The position numbers and the translations under genes were made by a program. Below, piece after piece: positions 8,601 through 17,360 of a stretch of 64,000 nt of DNA (positions are counted from its first letter, which is position 1; each line of letters opens with the position of its first letter). Under the pieces are notes generated by a model that saw only the letters and a list, made by a program, of their open reading frames with translations, was not told the DNA's origin and did no database searches. The DNA is taken from the NCBI GenBank assembly GCA_021202985.1, contig JAJQCA010000006.1:1-64000 (forward strand), written 5' to 3'. Origin of the DNA: Alistipes sp. Lineage in GTDB: Bacteria; Bacteroidota; Bacteroidia; Bacteroidales; Rikenellaceae.

Positions 8601-9586
8601 CCGTCAATTCGCAGGAGACCGGCTCCGGCATCGGTCTGATGTTCACCCGGCGTATCGCGCGGCAGATAGGCGCCGAGCTTACCTTTACCAGCCAGCAGGG
8701 AAAGGGGAGCGTGTTCACCCTAACCTTCACCGCCCGCAAGCTGAACTACGTGCTCTCCGGCGAGCAGGAGCCGGAAGCGCGTCCGGTGCAAAGGCAGCGC
8801 CGGCGGGAATATGCCGACACGTACCGCATACTTATCGTGGAGGACAACGACGATATGCGAAACTACCTTTCGGATATGCTGTCGGCCGAATACAAGGTGT
8901 TCAGCGTCGCCTCGGCCGAGGCCGCCCTCGAATTCCTCCGCGGGAATATGGCCGACCTGGTGGTGTCGGACATAATGATGCCGGGGATGCAGGGCGACGA
9001 ACTGTGCCGCAGGATTAAGGAGAATATCGAAACCTCCCACCTGCACGTAATCCTGCTTACGGCCAACATCAGCGGCGAGAAAATGCGCGAGGGACTCGGT
9101 TACGGCGCGGACGACTATATCAACAAGCCCTTCGACGTGGAGGTGCTCCGCATAAAGATTCGCAACCTGCTGAACACTCGGGTAAAATTGCAGCAATACT
9201 TCCTGGGCCGGCTACAATCCGCCCCGGACGACAACCGCGCTGCGGAAGAGACGGCCGCGCCTAACCTCAACGAGCAGTTTATCTCGCGCAGTACCGCCAT
9301 CGTAAAGCAGCACATCGCGGACCCCTCGTTCACGGTCAACGACCTGTACCGCGAACTGGCCATGAGCCGGACGCTCGTGTTCGAAAAACTGAAGGCCCTG
9401 ACCGGGCGGTCGCCCAATGAGTTTATCCGGGTGATAAGGCTCCAGTACGCCCGGGAACTTCTCCGCTCCGGCGGCCACTCGATAGCCGACGCGGCGCTGA
9501 TGTCCGGTTTCCCCGACCCCAAATATTTCAGCACGATTTTTAAGAAATACTTCGGCGAAAGCCCCAGCAAACTGACGCGGAAATAA
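5681..9586 (+). CDS. Hybrid two-component system sensor/regulator (HTCS)
   Basis: A 1301-residue one-protein signalling system in the inner membrane. In order: signal/anchor segment (residues about 5-22), a long periplasmic array of propeller repeats (for example DSEGFLWIASRSGI and DSDGDLWVGC), a Y_Y_Y domain (about 690-760), a membrane segment (about 763-783), a histidine kinase with H805 in VAHDIRTPLS, an ATPase with N-box DNLLSNAIKYS near 917, a receiver with D1097 in SDIMMPG, and a C-terminal AraC helix-turn-helix. HTCS proteins bind an oligosaccharide in the periplasm and activate the neighbouring PUL. The start at 5681 was chosen because it gives the signal segment and sits just after the promoter; an upstream in-frame ATG at 5561 precedes the promoter. 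It should control the PUL that begins at 9741. Confidence 0.95.
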   Translation: MKCKGPPACLILLLLLLLFPGKTSAFEHLHLSDPQGAMSNSVSGVIKDSEGFLWIASRSGITRYDGKVYRHYSLFGTEIFENRYGREVHIRQSGEGRIWAFTDSGRIFYYDPDADSFAPFYDTREIDPYRAIHDILPLGDTHLLLGTTKGLVELYESEGQIEESIRIDDVSINCIAALPGRLLALGTTTGVVFVTAGAGRYTHRLGPCEGVNIMSLYFDSANDHLWMGSFSSGLYRWDMAGETYINIPYTANVTSAPVRAIRPWNGQLLVGQDGRGIYKVDTVARTSVRYISDEDSVNGVLKANNVYDIFVDGTNIWVCTYSGGITLVKPEERYQWFRHIPYEHNSLKGSHVYDIYEDSDGDLWFATNLGVSLFSHKYGWKHYLQGENSFLTVSGDGHGTVWTGGYSTGLYSIDKRTGRTAHIPSLSGGPEPDCVYATYFDSDGDLWVGCLYTPLALVRDPAGRRRTSFYDIPRVQYIFEPERDTVFVATSNGFHIIDKRTGERRQYFTHPPNYGITSNSFIFSAVEHDGKFWFGTDGGGMNCFDAGFTEIRNFSTYDGLPSNYVYALMLNDDGMLWGSTEKGIFCFDPAEEKLLFSMGNLPVSKYLFTSFARLSDGRMAFGGIDGALVFDPDRLKKDTVTARIKFTGFRLFYNLITPASAPDILPMPVDELTGMVLRHDQNSFSFDYSAPDIYNHNYFGYRHILEGFEENWNTDDELVSATYTNIPPGRYVLRVECFDRNDSTLISGREINIRIRPPFWNTVWAWILYLLIFSALCIWVWRYYRELMLKRQSRERINFFINVAHDIRTPLSLVLAPMGSLEAEEGLSEQGRKHLRMARQNGEKLQGIVSQLLDFHKDEMKGETRVNLTVCDLKAFLGEKIGSFAPLAAEKNITLRYEPIQGNVFVETNTRRLDRIMDNLLSNAIKYSDKEGEVIIRLKADQKKITIEVEDFGIGIPRREQGKILRHAYRAQNAVNSQETGSGIGLMFTRRIARQIGAELTFTSQQGKGSVFTLTFTARKLNYVLSGEQEPEARPVQRQRRREYADTYRILIVEDNDDMRNYLSDMLSAEYKVFSVASAEAALEFLRGNMADLVVSDIMMPGMQGDELCRRIKENIETSHLHVILLTANISGEKMREGLGYGADDYINKPFDVEVLRIKIRNLLNTRVKLQQYFLGRLQSAPDDNRAAEETAAPNLNEQFISRSTAIVKQHIADPSFTVNDLYRELAMSRTLVFEKLKALTGRSPNEFIRVIRLQYARELLRSGGHSIADAALMSGFPDPKYFSTIFKKYFGESPSKLTRK

Positions 9587-9602
9587 AAAACCGGAAGGTT
9601 TT

Positions 9603-9636
9603 AAAACAGCCCCGGAGAGCTCTCCGGGGCTGTTTT
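9603..9636 (+). terminator. Intrinsic terminator of the HTCS gene
   Basis: A perfect 16-base stem (AAAACAGCCCCGGAGA) around a 2-base loop, ending in a run of T (9634-9637). It lies 17 bases after the HTCS stop and separates the regulator from the PUL. Confidence 0.9.
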
Positions 9637-9654
9637 TGTTAAAATGACGATTTG

Positions 9655-9681
9655 CAAACCATTTACGGCATTTTACAAACC
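9655..9681 (+). promoter_or_regulatory. Candidate HTCS binding site (direct repeat CAAACC)
   Basis: CAAACC at 9655-9660 recurs at 9676-9681, a 21-base period (two helical turns), each time after a T-rich stretch. It lies between the HTCS terminator and the first PUL gene, next to a weak -7 box (TAATATTG, 9702-9709). AraC-type regulators often bind such spaced direct repeats. This is inference from position and spacing. Confidence 0.35.
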
Positions 9682-9740
9682 GCCCCGGTCATATAAAAGG
9701 ATAATATTGCCGGCGAATACGAACCTAAACGAACACCGCA

Positions 9741-12074
9741 ATGAGCAGTTTCCGCCGGCCGGGCCATAGCCCGATTCTTCTTTCCGCACTCTCCGCGCTG
9801 TTATTTACGGCGCTGCCCGTAAAGGCGCTTTCCCGCGATACGATATATAAAGACCCTGCCCGCCCGACAGAGGAGCGGGTCCGGGACCTGATGGGCAGGA
9901 TGACCCTCGAGGAGAAGGTGGGCCAGATGTGCCAGTACGTGGGGCTGGAACATATGCGCAGCTCGGCTTACGAAGTGCCGCCGGAAGAGATAAAGAAGAG
10001 CCACAGCAAGGGATTTTACGCCGATTTCCCGCCCGAGGTGATCGAACGGATGACCGCAGAGGGTATCATAGGCTCGTTCCTCCATGTCCTCGACCCCGAG
10101 GAGGCAAACCACCTGCAAAGCCTTGCCGCGCGAAGCCGGCTCGGCATTCCCTTATTAATAGGTATAGACGCGATACACGGCAACGCCCTCGTGGAAGGGG
10201 CCACGGTCTACCCCACCCCTATCGGGCAGGCCACGGGTTTCGATGCGGACCTTGTCCGGGAGATATCGCGGCAGACCGCCCTCGAAATGCGGGCAACGGG
10301 TACGCACCTCTCGTTCACGCCGAACCTCGAAGTGGCCCGAGACGCCCGCTGGGGCCGCGTGGGGGAGACTTTCGGCGAGGACCCGTACCTGGTCGGTATC
10401 ATGGGAGCGGCCACTATCGAAGGCTTGCAGTTCTCGTCGGATGATGTGACCCGGGTAGTATCGGCCTGCGCCAAACACCTCGTGGGCGGGAGCCAGCCGG
10501 TGAACGGCATCAACGGCGCCCCGTTCGACGTATCGGAACGGACCCTCCGCGAAGTGTTCCTGCCGCCGTTCCAAGAGGCTGTGAAGGCCGGGGTGTGGAC
10601 CATGATGCCCGCCCATAACGAGTACAACGGCGTACCGTGCCACGCCAGCCGCTACCTGATGGACGAGGTGGTGCGGAAGGAGTGGGGATTCGAAGGATAC
10701 TACGTCAGCGACTGGATGGATATAGAGCGCATGCACGACTACCACCGCACCGCCCGGGATAACAACGAGGCGTTCCTACAGACCGTCGAGGCCGGTATGG
10801 ACATGCATATGCACGGACCGGATTTCTACTACGGCATACTGGAACTGGTGCGGAGCGGCCGGATAGCGGAAGAGCGCATTGACCGTTCCGTGGAGATGAT
10901 TCTCGGGATGAAATTCGAGCTGGGCCTGTTCGAAAACCCCTATGTGGATACCGACGCGGCACGCGGCTTCCTTTTTAACGACCTGCACCGCCAGACGGCC
11001 CTCGAAGCCGCCCGTAAGGGTATAGTCCTCCTGAAAAACGACGGCATCCTGCCGCTCGACCCCGCGAAATACCGCAAGGTGCTGGTCACCGGCCCCAACG
11101 CAACCGACCAGGCCCTGCTGGGCGACTGGAGCGGACGCCAGCCGGACGGGAACATGGTGACCGTATGGGACGGAATGAACGCCTACGCGGACCGGCTGGA
11201 CCTCGCCCTTTGCGAGTTCGGCTGGAACCTCCGGGCCATGGACCCGGCGCAGGTGGACCGGGCCGTAGAGCTGGCCGCGGAGAGCGACCTTGCGATAGTG
11301 GTGGTCGGCGAGAACTCCATGCGCTACCACTGGAAGGAGAAGACGTGCGGCGAGAATTCCGACCGGTACGACCTTTCGCTCGTAGGGCTTCAGCAGCAGC
11401 TTGTGGAGCGTATCCACGCCACCGGCACCCCCACGGTGGTGGTGCTTATCAACGGCCGGCCGCTGGGCACCGAATGGATAGCCGACAATATACCGGCCGT
11501 AATCGAGGCGTGGGAGCCGGGTTCGATGGGCGGCCGTGCCGTGGCCGAGATAGTGATGGGCGAGGTGAACCCGTCGGGCAAACTGCCCGTTACCATACCG
11601 CGCCACGCGGGCCAGATACAGACCTACTACAATTACCGCTTTACCTCCAAATGGTTCGACTACGCCACGGGAGACTCGGCGCCTCTGTACGAGTTCGGCT
11701 ACGGGTTGAGCTACACGACGTACGAATACTCCGATGTGGAACTCTCCGCCCGGTCCATTCTTCCCGGTACGAGCCTTACGGCATCGGTCACCGTAACCAA
11801 TACCGGGACGATGGCCGGCGAGGAGATAGTACAGATGTACCTTACGCAGGAGTACGCCTCCGTGACGCGCCCGGTGAAGGAACTCAGGGGTTTCCGCCGC
11901 ATAGCGCTCTCGCCGGGCGAGAGCCGCCGCGTGGAGTTCACCGTCACGCCGGACGACATGTCGCTCTGGAACGCCGATATGATCTACACCATCGAACCGG
12001 GGGACTTTACGGTCTCCATAGGGCCGTCCTCCCGCGACCGGGACCTCAGGCAGGCACGGTTCACAGTCCGATAG
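9741..12074 (+). CDS. Glycoside hydrolase family 3, BglX-like
   Basis: 777 residues with a signal peptide (MSSFRRPGHSPILLSALSAL...), so periplasmic. The GH3 N-terminal barrel (about 45-390) includes the KHLVGG segment and nucleophile D324 in YVSDWMD. The C-terminal GH3 domain and a fibronectin-III-like domain follow (ELRGFRRIALSPGESRRVEF near the end). Length and domain order match BglX-type beta-glucosidases, though GH3 also includes xylosidases, so specificity is open. It is the first gene of the PUL and is followed by 155 bases before the first susC. It probably removes single sugars from imported oligosaccharides. Confidence 0.92.
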   Translation: MSSFRRPGHSPILLSALSALLFTALPVKALSRDTIYKDPARPTEERVRDLMGRMTLEEKVGQMCQYVGLEHMRSSAYEVPPEEIKKSHSKGFYADFPPEVIERMTAEGIIGSFLHVLDPEEANHLQSLAARSRLGIPLLIGIDAIHGNALVEGATVYPTPIGQATGFDADLVREISRQTALEMRATGTHLSFTPNLEVARDARWGRVGETFGEDPYLVGIMGAATIEGLQFSSDDVTRVVSACAKHLVGGSQPVNGINGAPFDVSERTLREVFLPPFQEAVKAGVWTMMPAHNEYNGVPCHASRYLMDEVVRKEWGFEGYYVSDWMDIERMHDYHRTARDNNEAFLQTVEAGMDMHMHGPDFYYGILELVRSGRIAEERIDRSVEMILGMKFELGLFENPYVDTDAARGFLFNDLHRQTALEAARKGIVLLKNDGILPLDPAKYRKVLVTGPNATDQALLGDWSGRQPDGNMVTVWDGMNAYADRLDLALCEFGWNLRAMDPAQVDRAVELAAESDLAIVVVGENSMRYHWKEKTCGENSDRYDLSLVGLQQQLVERIHATGTPTVVVLINGRPLGTEWIADNIPAVIEAWEPGSMGGRAVAEIVMGEVNPSGKLPVTIPRHAGQIQTYYNYRFTSKWFDYATGDSAPLYEFGYGLSYTTYEYSDVELSARSILPGTSLTASVTVTNTGTMAGEEIVQMYLTQEYASVTRPVKELRGFRRIALSPGESRRVEFTVTPDDMSLWNADMIYTIEPGDFTVSIGPSSRDRDLRQARFTVR

Positions 12075-12229
12075 AAACCACCTTGACATTCACATACGAA
12101 CCCGATTACTAACCTTAAAAAACATGTTACCCGGGCGACCCGACCGGCCGCCTTCTGAAAACAGAAACCGACCGACCACGACCGTACCCTGACGCGGTAC
12201 GGATAAACTAACCTAAAATTATATCTTAT

Positions 12230-15200
12230 ATGGGAAATCTTAACAAGCTCTTTTGTTATGCCGCCCGCCGGAAAGCCCGCCCGCCACGAAGCGCCCTGAG
12301 CTTCGCGGCCGCGGCCCTGCTCCTGCTCACGGCAGGCATACACTCCGCCGCCGCGTCGCCCGGCCCCGCGGAGCTTCACGAATCCGTGACGCAGGCTGCC
12401 CAGCGCCGGATTACGGGCGCAGTAGTGGACGATGCGGGCAATCCCGTCATCGGCGCCAATGTTATCCTCGTAGGCGGTGGCAACATCGGAACCAGCACCG
12501 ACGGACAGGGACGGTTCACGCTCACGGTGCCGGCCGAGGCGATGATTCGCGTCTCCTCGCTGGGATACACCACGCTGGAGCTGCGCATCGACGAGCGTAA
12601 CGAGTACATACTCACCCTTTCGGAAGACAGCCAGTCCATAGAGGACGTGGTGGTCGTGGGTTACGGAACCCAGAAAAAGGAGAGCGTCGTGGGCGCTATC
12701 TCGCAGGTGAAGGGTTCGGACCTCGTACTTTCGGGAAGTTCGAACATCACCAGCGCGATGGCCGGTAAGCTCTCCGGGGTGACCACCATACAGCGTTCGG
12801 GCCAGCCCGGCAGCGACGACGCGGAGATTACCATCCGCGGGCTGTCGAGCTTCAACTCCTCCAGCCCGCTCGTACTGGTGGACGGTATCGAGAGGGATTT
12901 CAAAAGCATCGACCCCAACGAAGTCAGCTCCATTTCCGTGCTCAAGGACGCTTCGGCCACGGCCGTTTTCGGCGCCAAAGGCGCCAACGGCGTGATTATC
13001 GTCACCACCCGTCGGGGCGTGGAAGGCAAACCCAAGATGGACGTGTCGGCTTCGGTCGGGTTCCAGAAACCCATCAATGTGGCCAAACACATCGACGCCT
13101 ACACCACCATGAGCATGATGAACGTGGCCAAGATGAACGACCAGCTCTTCTCGGACCTCACATCCCAGAGGGAGCTGGCCGAGTACGCCAATCCTTCGAG
13201 CCGGATCAACAGTATACTCTACCCGGATGTGGACTGGTTCCGCGAGACCACCGAACCGTTCGCTCCTACGGTAAACGCCAATTTCAATATCAGCGGGGGG
13301 ACGAAGTTCGTCAAATACTTCGCCTCGCTCGGTTATACCCACCAGGGGTCGATTTTCAAATCGAGGAAGGACGGCAAGCTCGATAACAGTTTCTATTACA
13401 ACAGGTTCAACTACCGTACGAACCTCGACTTCAACCTGACCCGTTCGACCGTCCTTGCCTTTAACTTCGGCGGCGACCTCCAGATACAGAACTCCCCAAG
13501 CGTATACGGCGGCGACCTCTGGAAATATATGTTCGGGGCCAGCTCCACAAAATATCCGCTCTACTACCCTGCGTGGGTAATGGAGGAGATTCCCGATATC
13601 GACTACCCGGGGCTGTACGAGAACCGCTACACGGACGGTCCGGACCAGGATGTGGGTAACCCCTACTTCCAGCTTATCCGCGGTAACTTCAACCAGTATA
13701 CCTCCAACAAACTTTTTACCGACATACAGCTGCGCCAGCAACTCGATTTCATAACCCCGGGCCTGTCGTTCGCGGCGAAATTCTCGCTCAGCACCTATTA
13801 CCAGTACAACACTCTGAAAACCGAGAGGTCCATCGCCTCTTACGAACTTCAGACCGGTTTGATAGGTTCGGACATTAACCCGTGGGTGCGCTCGAGCGGC
13901 AGCGCCACGGACGTTTACTACCCGGAGCCGTGGTACACCGAGACAGGCGGTATCAACAGCAACTACTACCAGGACTTCTATTACGACTTTTCTCTCAACT
14001 ACGACAATTCGTTCGGGCGGCATAACGTCACGGGCCTTGCCCTTATGAACCTCCAGCAGCAGAACAAAGGTTCGGATTTCGCCTACTACAATGCGGCGCT
14101 GGTGGGACGTGCGACGTACGATTACGCCCACCGCTACCTGGTGGAGGTGAATATCGGTTATACCGGTTCCGAGAGGTTCGCCCCGGGCAACCGCTTCGGG
14201 TTCTTCCCATCGGGCGCCATTGGATGGGTGGTATCCGAGGAACCGTTCTTCAAACAGAACGTCCGGTGGATGTCGCGGCTCAAGTTCCGCTACTCGGACG
14301 GCCTTGTAGGTAGCGACTACGCGGGTAGCCGCTGGCTTTATGTCAGCGAGTTTTCCCTCACATCGGAAGGTTACGTAAAGGAGGACGCCATAGCCAACTC
14401 CTACGTCCAGTGGGAACGGGCACGCAAACGCGACCTCGGGGTGGAACTCGGTTTCCTGAAGAACGCCCTCACCGTCTCGGTGGATTTCTTCGACGAGAAG
14501 CGCGACAAAATGCTTATATCGGTGGCCAACTCGGTGCCCATGTTCGTCGGCAACTCCTTCAAGGAACTCAACCGCGGCGAAATCAAAAAGCACGGTATGG
14601 AGGTCGAACTCGACTTCTACCACACCCTGCCGAACGGTTTAAATTTTTACGTGCGCGGTAATATCGGGCTGAACGAGAACCGCATCGTCGTACAGGACGA
14701 CGCACCGTACAGCCTCTCGCACCAGAAAAACGCCGGCACGGCGCTCGGTGCGCAGAAAAAAGGTACCTACCTCTTCGGAGAGGGCTATTTCACTTCCATT
14801 GACGACCTTCATATCGCCCTGGGTCAGATGTCGGATATCGGAGGCCTTGTTGTGGGCGACTACAAGTTCCTCGACTATTACGCCGACGGGATTCTGAACT
14901 CGGACGACGTGACCCGCCTCAAGGGAACGACCCAGCCGCCCGTAAGCTACGGTTTCGGGGGAGGTTTCAACTGGAAGGGTTTCGATTTCAATTTCCTGTT
15001 CCAGGGTTACGCGGGCAAGTACATCAATTACGATATGCTCTACGAATACGAGTTCTTCAAAGGCAATTACAGGATACACCAGTCTTCGCTCAACTACTGG
15101 TCGCCCTCCAACCCGGACGGGACACACGCCGCGCTCCATTACAGCAACGGCAGGCTTCCCTACCTGACGTGGAGCAATGTATACGGAGAGGCCAACGACT

Positions 15201-15466
15201 CGGGCGGGGGATACGGCAAAATCCCCGGGAAGTCGTGGAGGCGTGCCGACTTCCTGCGCCTTAAAGAGTTATCCATCGGCTACACCATAAACTCCCGCAA
15301 GCTGGAGAGCCTTATGGGCATCAAGGGCCTGAAAGTTTATGTGACGGCCAACAACCTGCTGACCTTCACCTCGCTGCTCGAGGGCGACCCCGAGAACACC
15401 TACCTGATAAACGGTAACTACCCGCAGATGATGACCGTAAAAGCCGGTATCCAGATAGCATTCTAA
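12230..15466 (+). CDS. SusC-type TonB-dependent transporter (first pair)
   Basis: 1078 residues, outer membrane. After a long signal peptide (hydrophobic part about residues 25-42) comes a carboxypeptidase-D-like domain (RRITGAVVDDAGNPVIGANV), then the segment DVVVVGYGTQKKESVVG and a TonB plug (SVLKDASATAVFGAKGANGV), then the 22-strand barrel. It should import oligosaccharides across the outer membrane, powered by TonB and capped by its SusD partner 20 bases downstream. The long basic N-terminal region before the hydrophobic core is unusual. No internal ATG looks better, so 12230 is kept. Confidence 0.95.
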   Translation: MGNLNKLFCYAARRKARPPRSALSFAAAALLLLTAGIHSAAASPGPAELHESVTQAAQRRITGAVVDDAGNPVIGANVILVGGGNIGTSTDGQGRFTLTVPAEAMIRVSSLGYTTLELRIDERNEYILTLSEDSQSIEDVVVVGYGTQKKESVVGAISQVKGSDLVLSGSSNITSAMAGKLSGVTTIQRSGQPGSDDAEITIRGLSSFNSSSPLVLVDGIERDFKSIDPNEVSSISVLKDASATAVFGAKGANGVIIVTTRRGVEGKPKMDVSASVGFQKPINVAKHIDAYTTMSMMNVAKMNDQLFSDLTSQRELAEYANPSSRINSILYPDVDWFRETTEPFAPTVNANFNISGGTKFVKYFASLGYTHQGSIFKSRKDGKLDNSFYYNRFNYRTNLDFNLTRSTVLAFNFGGDLQIQNSPSVYGGDLWKYMFGASSTKYPLYYPAWVMEEIPDIDYPGLYENRYTDGPDQDVGNPYFQLIRGNFNQYTSNKLFTDIQLRQQLDFITPGLSFAAKFSLSTYYQYNTLKTERSIASYELQTGLIGSDINPWVRSSGSATDVYYPEPWYTETGGINSNYYQDFYYDFSLNYDNSFGRHNVTGLALMNLQQQNKGSDFAYYNAALVGRATYDYAHRYLVEVNIGYTGSERFAPGNRFGFFPSGAIGWVVSEEPFFKQNVRWMSRLKFRYSDGLVGSDYAGSRWLYVSEFSLTSEGYVKEDAIANSYVQWERARKRDLGVELGFLKNALTVSVDFFDEKRDKMLISVANSVPMFVGNSFKELNRGEIKKHGMEVELDFYHTLPNGLNFYVRGNIGLNENRIVVQDDAPYSLSHQKNAGTALGAQKKGTYLFGEGYFTSIDDLHIALGQMSDIGGLVVGDYKFLDYYADGILNSDDVTRLKGTTQPPVSYGFGGGFNWKGFDFNFLFQGYAGKYINYDMLYEYEFFKGNYRIHQSSLNYWSPSNPDGTHAALHYSNGRLPYLTWSNVYGEANDSGGGYGKIPGKSWRRADFLRLKELSIGYTINSRKLESLMGIKGLKVYVTANNLLTFTSLLEGDPENTYLINGNYPQMMTVKAGIQIAF

Positions 15467-15486
15467 CTTCCGGAACTTCAGAAAAT

Positions 15487-17355
15487 ATGAAAAAGATCAT
15501 AGACAAGATATTACGCATATCGATGGTTTTGGCGGCGACGGCTACCTTTACCTCCTGCCTCGAGGACTATCTGGACAGGGACCCCGGAACGGGTTTCTCC
15601 GAAAAGGACGTCTTCTCCAATTACCAGAATTTCAAGAACTATTTCTACTCCATATACCACCACGGCGGTACCAACGGCGACGACGGAGACCCGGCAAAGA
15701 CCCCCCATATCAAGGCTTTCTACCCTTTCTATTGGGGGCTGAACGACCAGAAACTCTCCCTGGAGATGGTAACCGATATGGTGGAAGGCTGCCGTATTCT
15801 TTATTCGCAGGAACCTAAACGGGGGGAAAACTCGGGCGAATTCGCCACCCGCGTGGGCTACTACGGCGACCGGAAAAAGGTCGGTTACGGATGGCCCGTG
15901 ATAAGGGTTTGCAATATGGTGCTCGAGAATATCGACATGCTGGAGGATGTGACCGATAGCGAAAAGAACGATTTTCTCGGTCAGGCCCATTTCGTAAGGG
16001 CGTTCGTCCATTTCGAACTGTTCCGCCTTTACGGCACCCTGCCCTATATCGATCAGGTGCTCGGCTCGGACGACGAGTGGGACCTGCCGCGGCTCGAGGT
16101 GGAAGAGTTTATCGGCCGGGTAACGGACGACCTCGACACGGCCTACGACTACTTCCGCAAGGCAGGCGTGGTAAGGCGCGACCCGGCATCGGGGACAGGA
16201 CACCTCAACGCTCCTGACCAGGACAAGCCCAACGGCGTGACCGCTAAAGCCTTCAAATCGCGCGCACTGCTTTACCTTGCAAGCCCGCTCAACAACCCGG
16301 GTAACGAAATCCGTCTGTGGCAGGAAGCCGCCACCGCGTCGTGGGAGGCATTACAGATAGCTCTGGATAACGGCTACGCACTGCTCGATTTCAATGACTA
16401 CACCCTCAATTTTTACGGGGCGACCTACACCAACGAGCAGATATGGGGCTACTCGTTCGACAATATGCCGTACAGCAACAGCGGACTGCAGACCTACTTA
16501 CCCTATGTCTTCTCCAACGACACGTACAGTTCCGGGCAGGCCCCGACCGAAAATTTCGTGAGCCGCTTCGAAACCGTAGACGGCTATCCGCTCTCGACAC
16601 AGGCCGAAAGGGAGATCGCCGCACGGGAATCCACCTCCGGCTGGGACGAGCGCAACAACCCCTATGTGGGTCGCGACCCGCGTCTGGACGTTATCGTCAT
16701 CTACAACCAGAAGCCGCTGGACGGTTACGGAAACGCCTCGCTTTATATCTACCCGGACGGATCGGTACCCGGAAACTCGCTGCTGTATGCCGACCCCACG
16801 ACTCCGACCGGGTACTTCGAGTGTAAGCGCACCGGCAAGCTGGCGCGCAACTCTTCGGTAACGAGCCAGAGGTTCACCGACCCGATTATCCGCCTGGCCG
16901 AGCTCTACCTCAATTACGCCGAGGCGGCCAACGAGGCCTACGGACCCAACGTCCCGGCACCCGGTGCCGCGCTCACGGCAGTGGAGGCGGTGAACGTTAT
17001 CCGCCACCGCGCAGGTATGCCGGACGTGCTTACAAAATTCACGGGAAGCACGGACGATTTTCGCCCGAGGATAAAGAACGAACGGACCATCGAACTCTGC
17101 TTCGAAGGACACCACTACTTCTGCGATATCCGCCGCTGGAAAGATGCGCCGGAATTGATGAGCGGCAGGGTTTACGGCATCCAGGCCGTATATGTGAACT
17201 ACGACAGGCCCGGGGAGACCCCGGTTTTCGAATACAGCCGTTACGAACTGCCTTCGAACAGGCAGGTGGCCTGGAAGAACGGGATGTATTACGTTCCCTT
17301 CCAGAAATCCGACCTGGTTAAAATGAAGAACTACGTACCCAACGAATCGTGGTAG
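15487..17355 (+). CDS. SusD-type surface glycan-binding lipoprotein (first pair)
   Basis: 622 residues. Signal peptide II with C24 in TFTSCLEDYLDR, so an outer-membrane lipoprotein, most likely surface-exposed as SusD proteins are. The RagB/SusD fold is shown by TPR-like segments (AHFVRAFVHFELFRLYG, RLAELYLNYAEAANE) and the C-terminal ERTIELCFEGHHYFCDIRRW block. It pairs with the SusC just upstream to capture glycan. Its stop overlaps the region where the next susC begins, so translation is coupled. Confidence 0.95.
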   Translation: MKKIIDKILRISMVLAATATFTSCLEDYLDRDPGTGFSEKDVFSNYQNFKNYFYSIYHHGGTNGDDGDPAKTPHIKAFYPFYWGLNDQKLSLEMVTDMVEGCRILYSQEPKRGENSGEFATRVGYYGDRKKVGYGWPVIRVCNMVLENIDMLEDVTDSEKNDFLGQAHFVRAFVHFELFRLYGTLPYIDQVLGSDDEWDLPRLEVEEFIGRVTDDLDTAYDYFRKAGVVRRDPASGTGHLNAPDQDKPNGVTAKAFKSRALLYLASPLNNPGNEIRLWQEAATASWEALQIALDNGYALLDFNDYTLNFYGATYTNEQIWGYSFDNMPYSNSGLQTYLPYVFSNDTYSSGQAPTENFVSRFETVDGYPLSTQAEREIAARESTSGWDERNNPYVGRDPRLDVIVIYNQKPLDGYGNASLYIYPDGSVPGNSLLYADPTTPTGYFECKRTGKLARNSSVTSQRFTDPIIRLAELYLNYAEAANEAYGPNVPAPGAALTAVEAVNVIRHRAGMPDVLTKFTGSTDDFRPRIKNERTIELCFEGHHYFCDIRRWKDAPELMSGRVYGIQAVYVNYDRPGETPVFEYSRYELPSNRQVAWKNGMYYVPFQKSDLVKMKNYVPNESW

Positions 17356-17360
17356 ACAAA

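Noticed and set aside
11984..14623. Long minus-strand open frame (879 codons) across GH3/susC
   Set aside because: It overlaps two clear plus-strand genes and arises from GC-rich codon bias; no family features.
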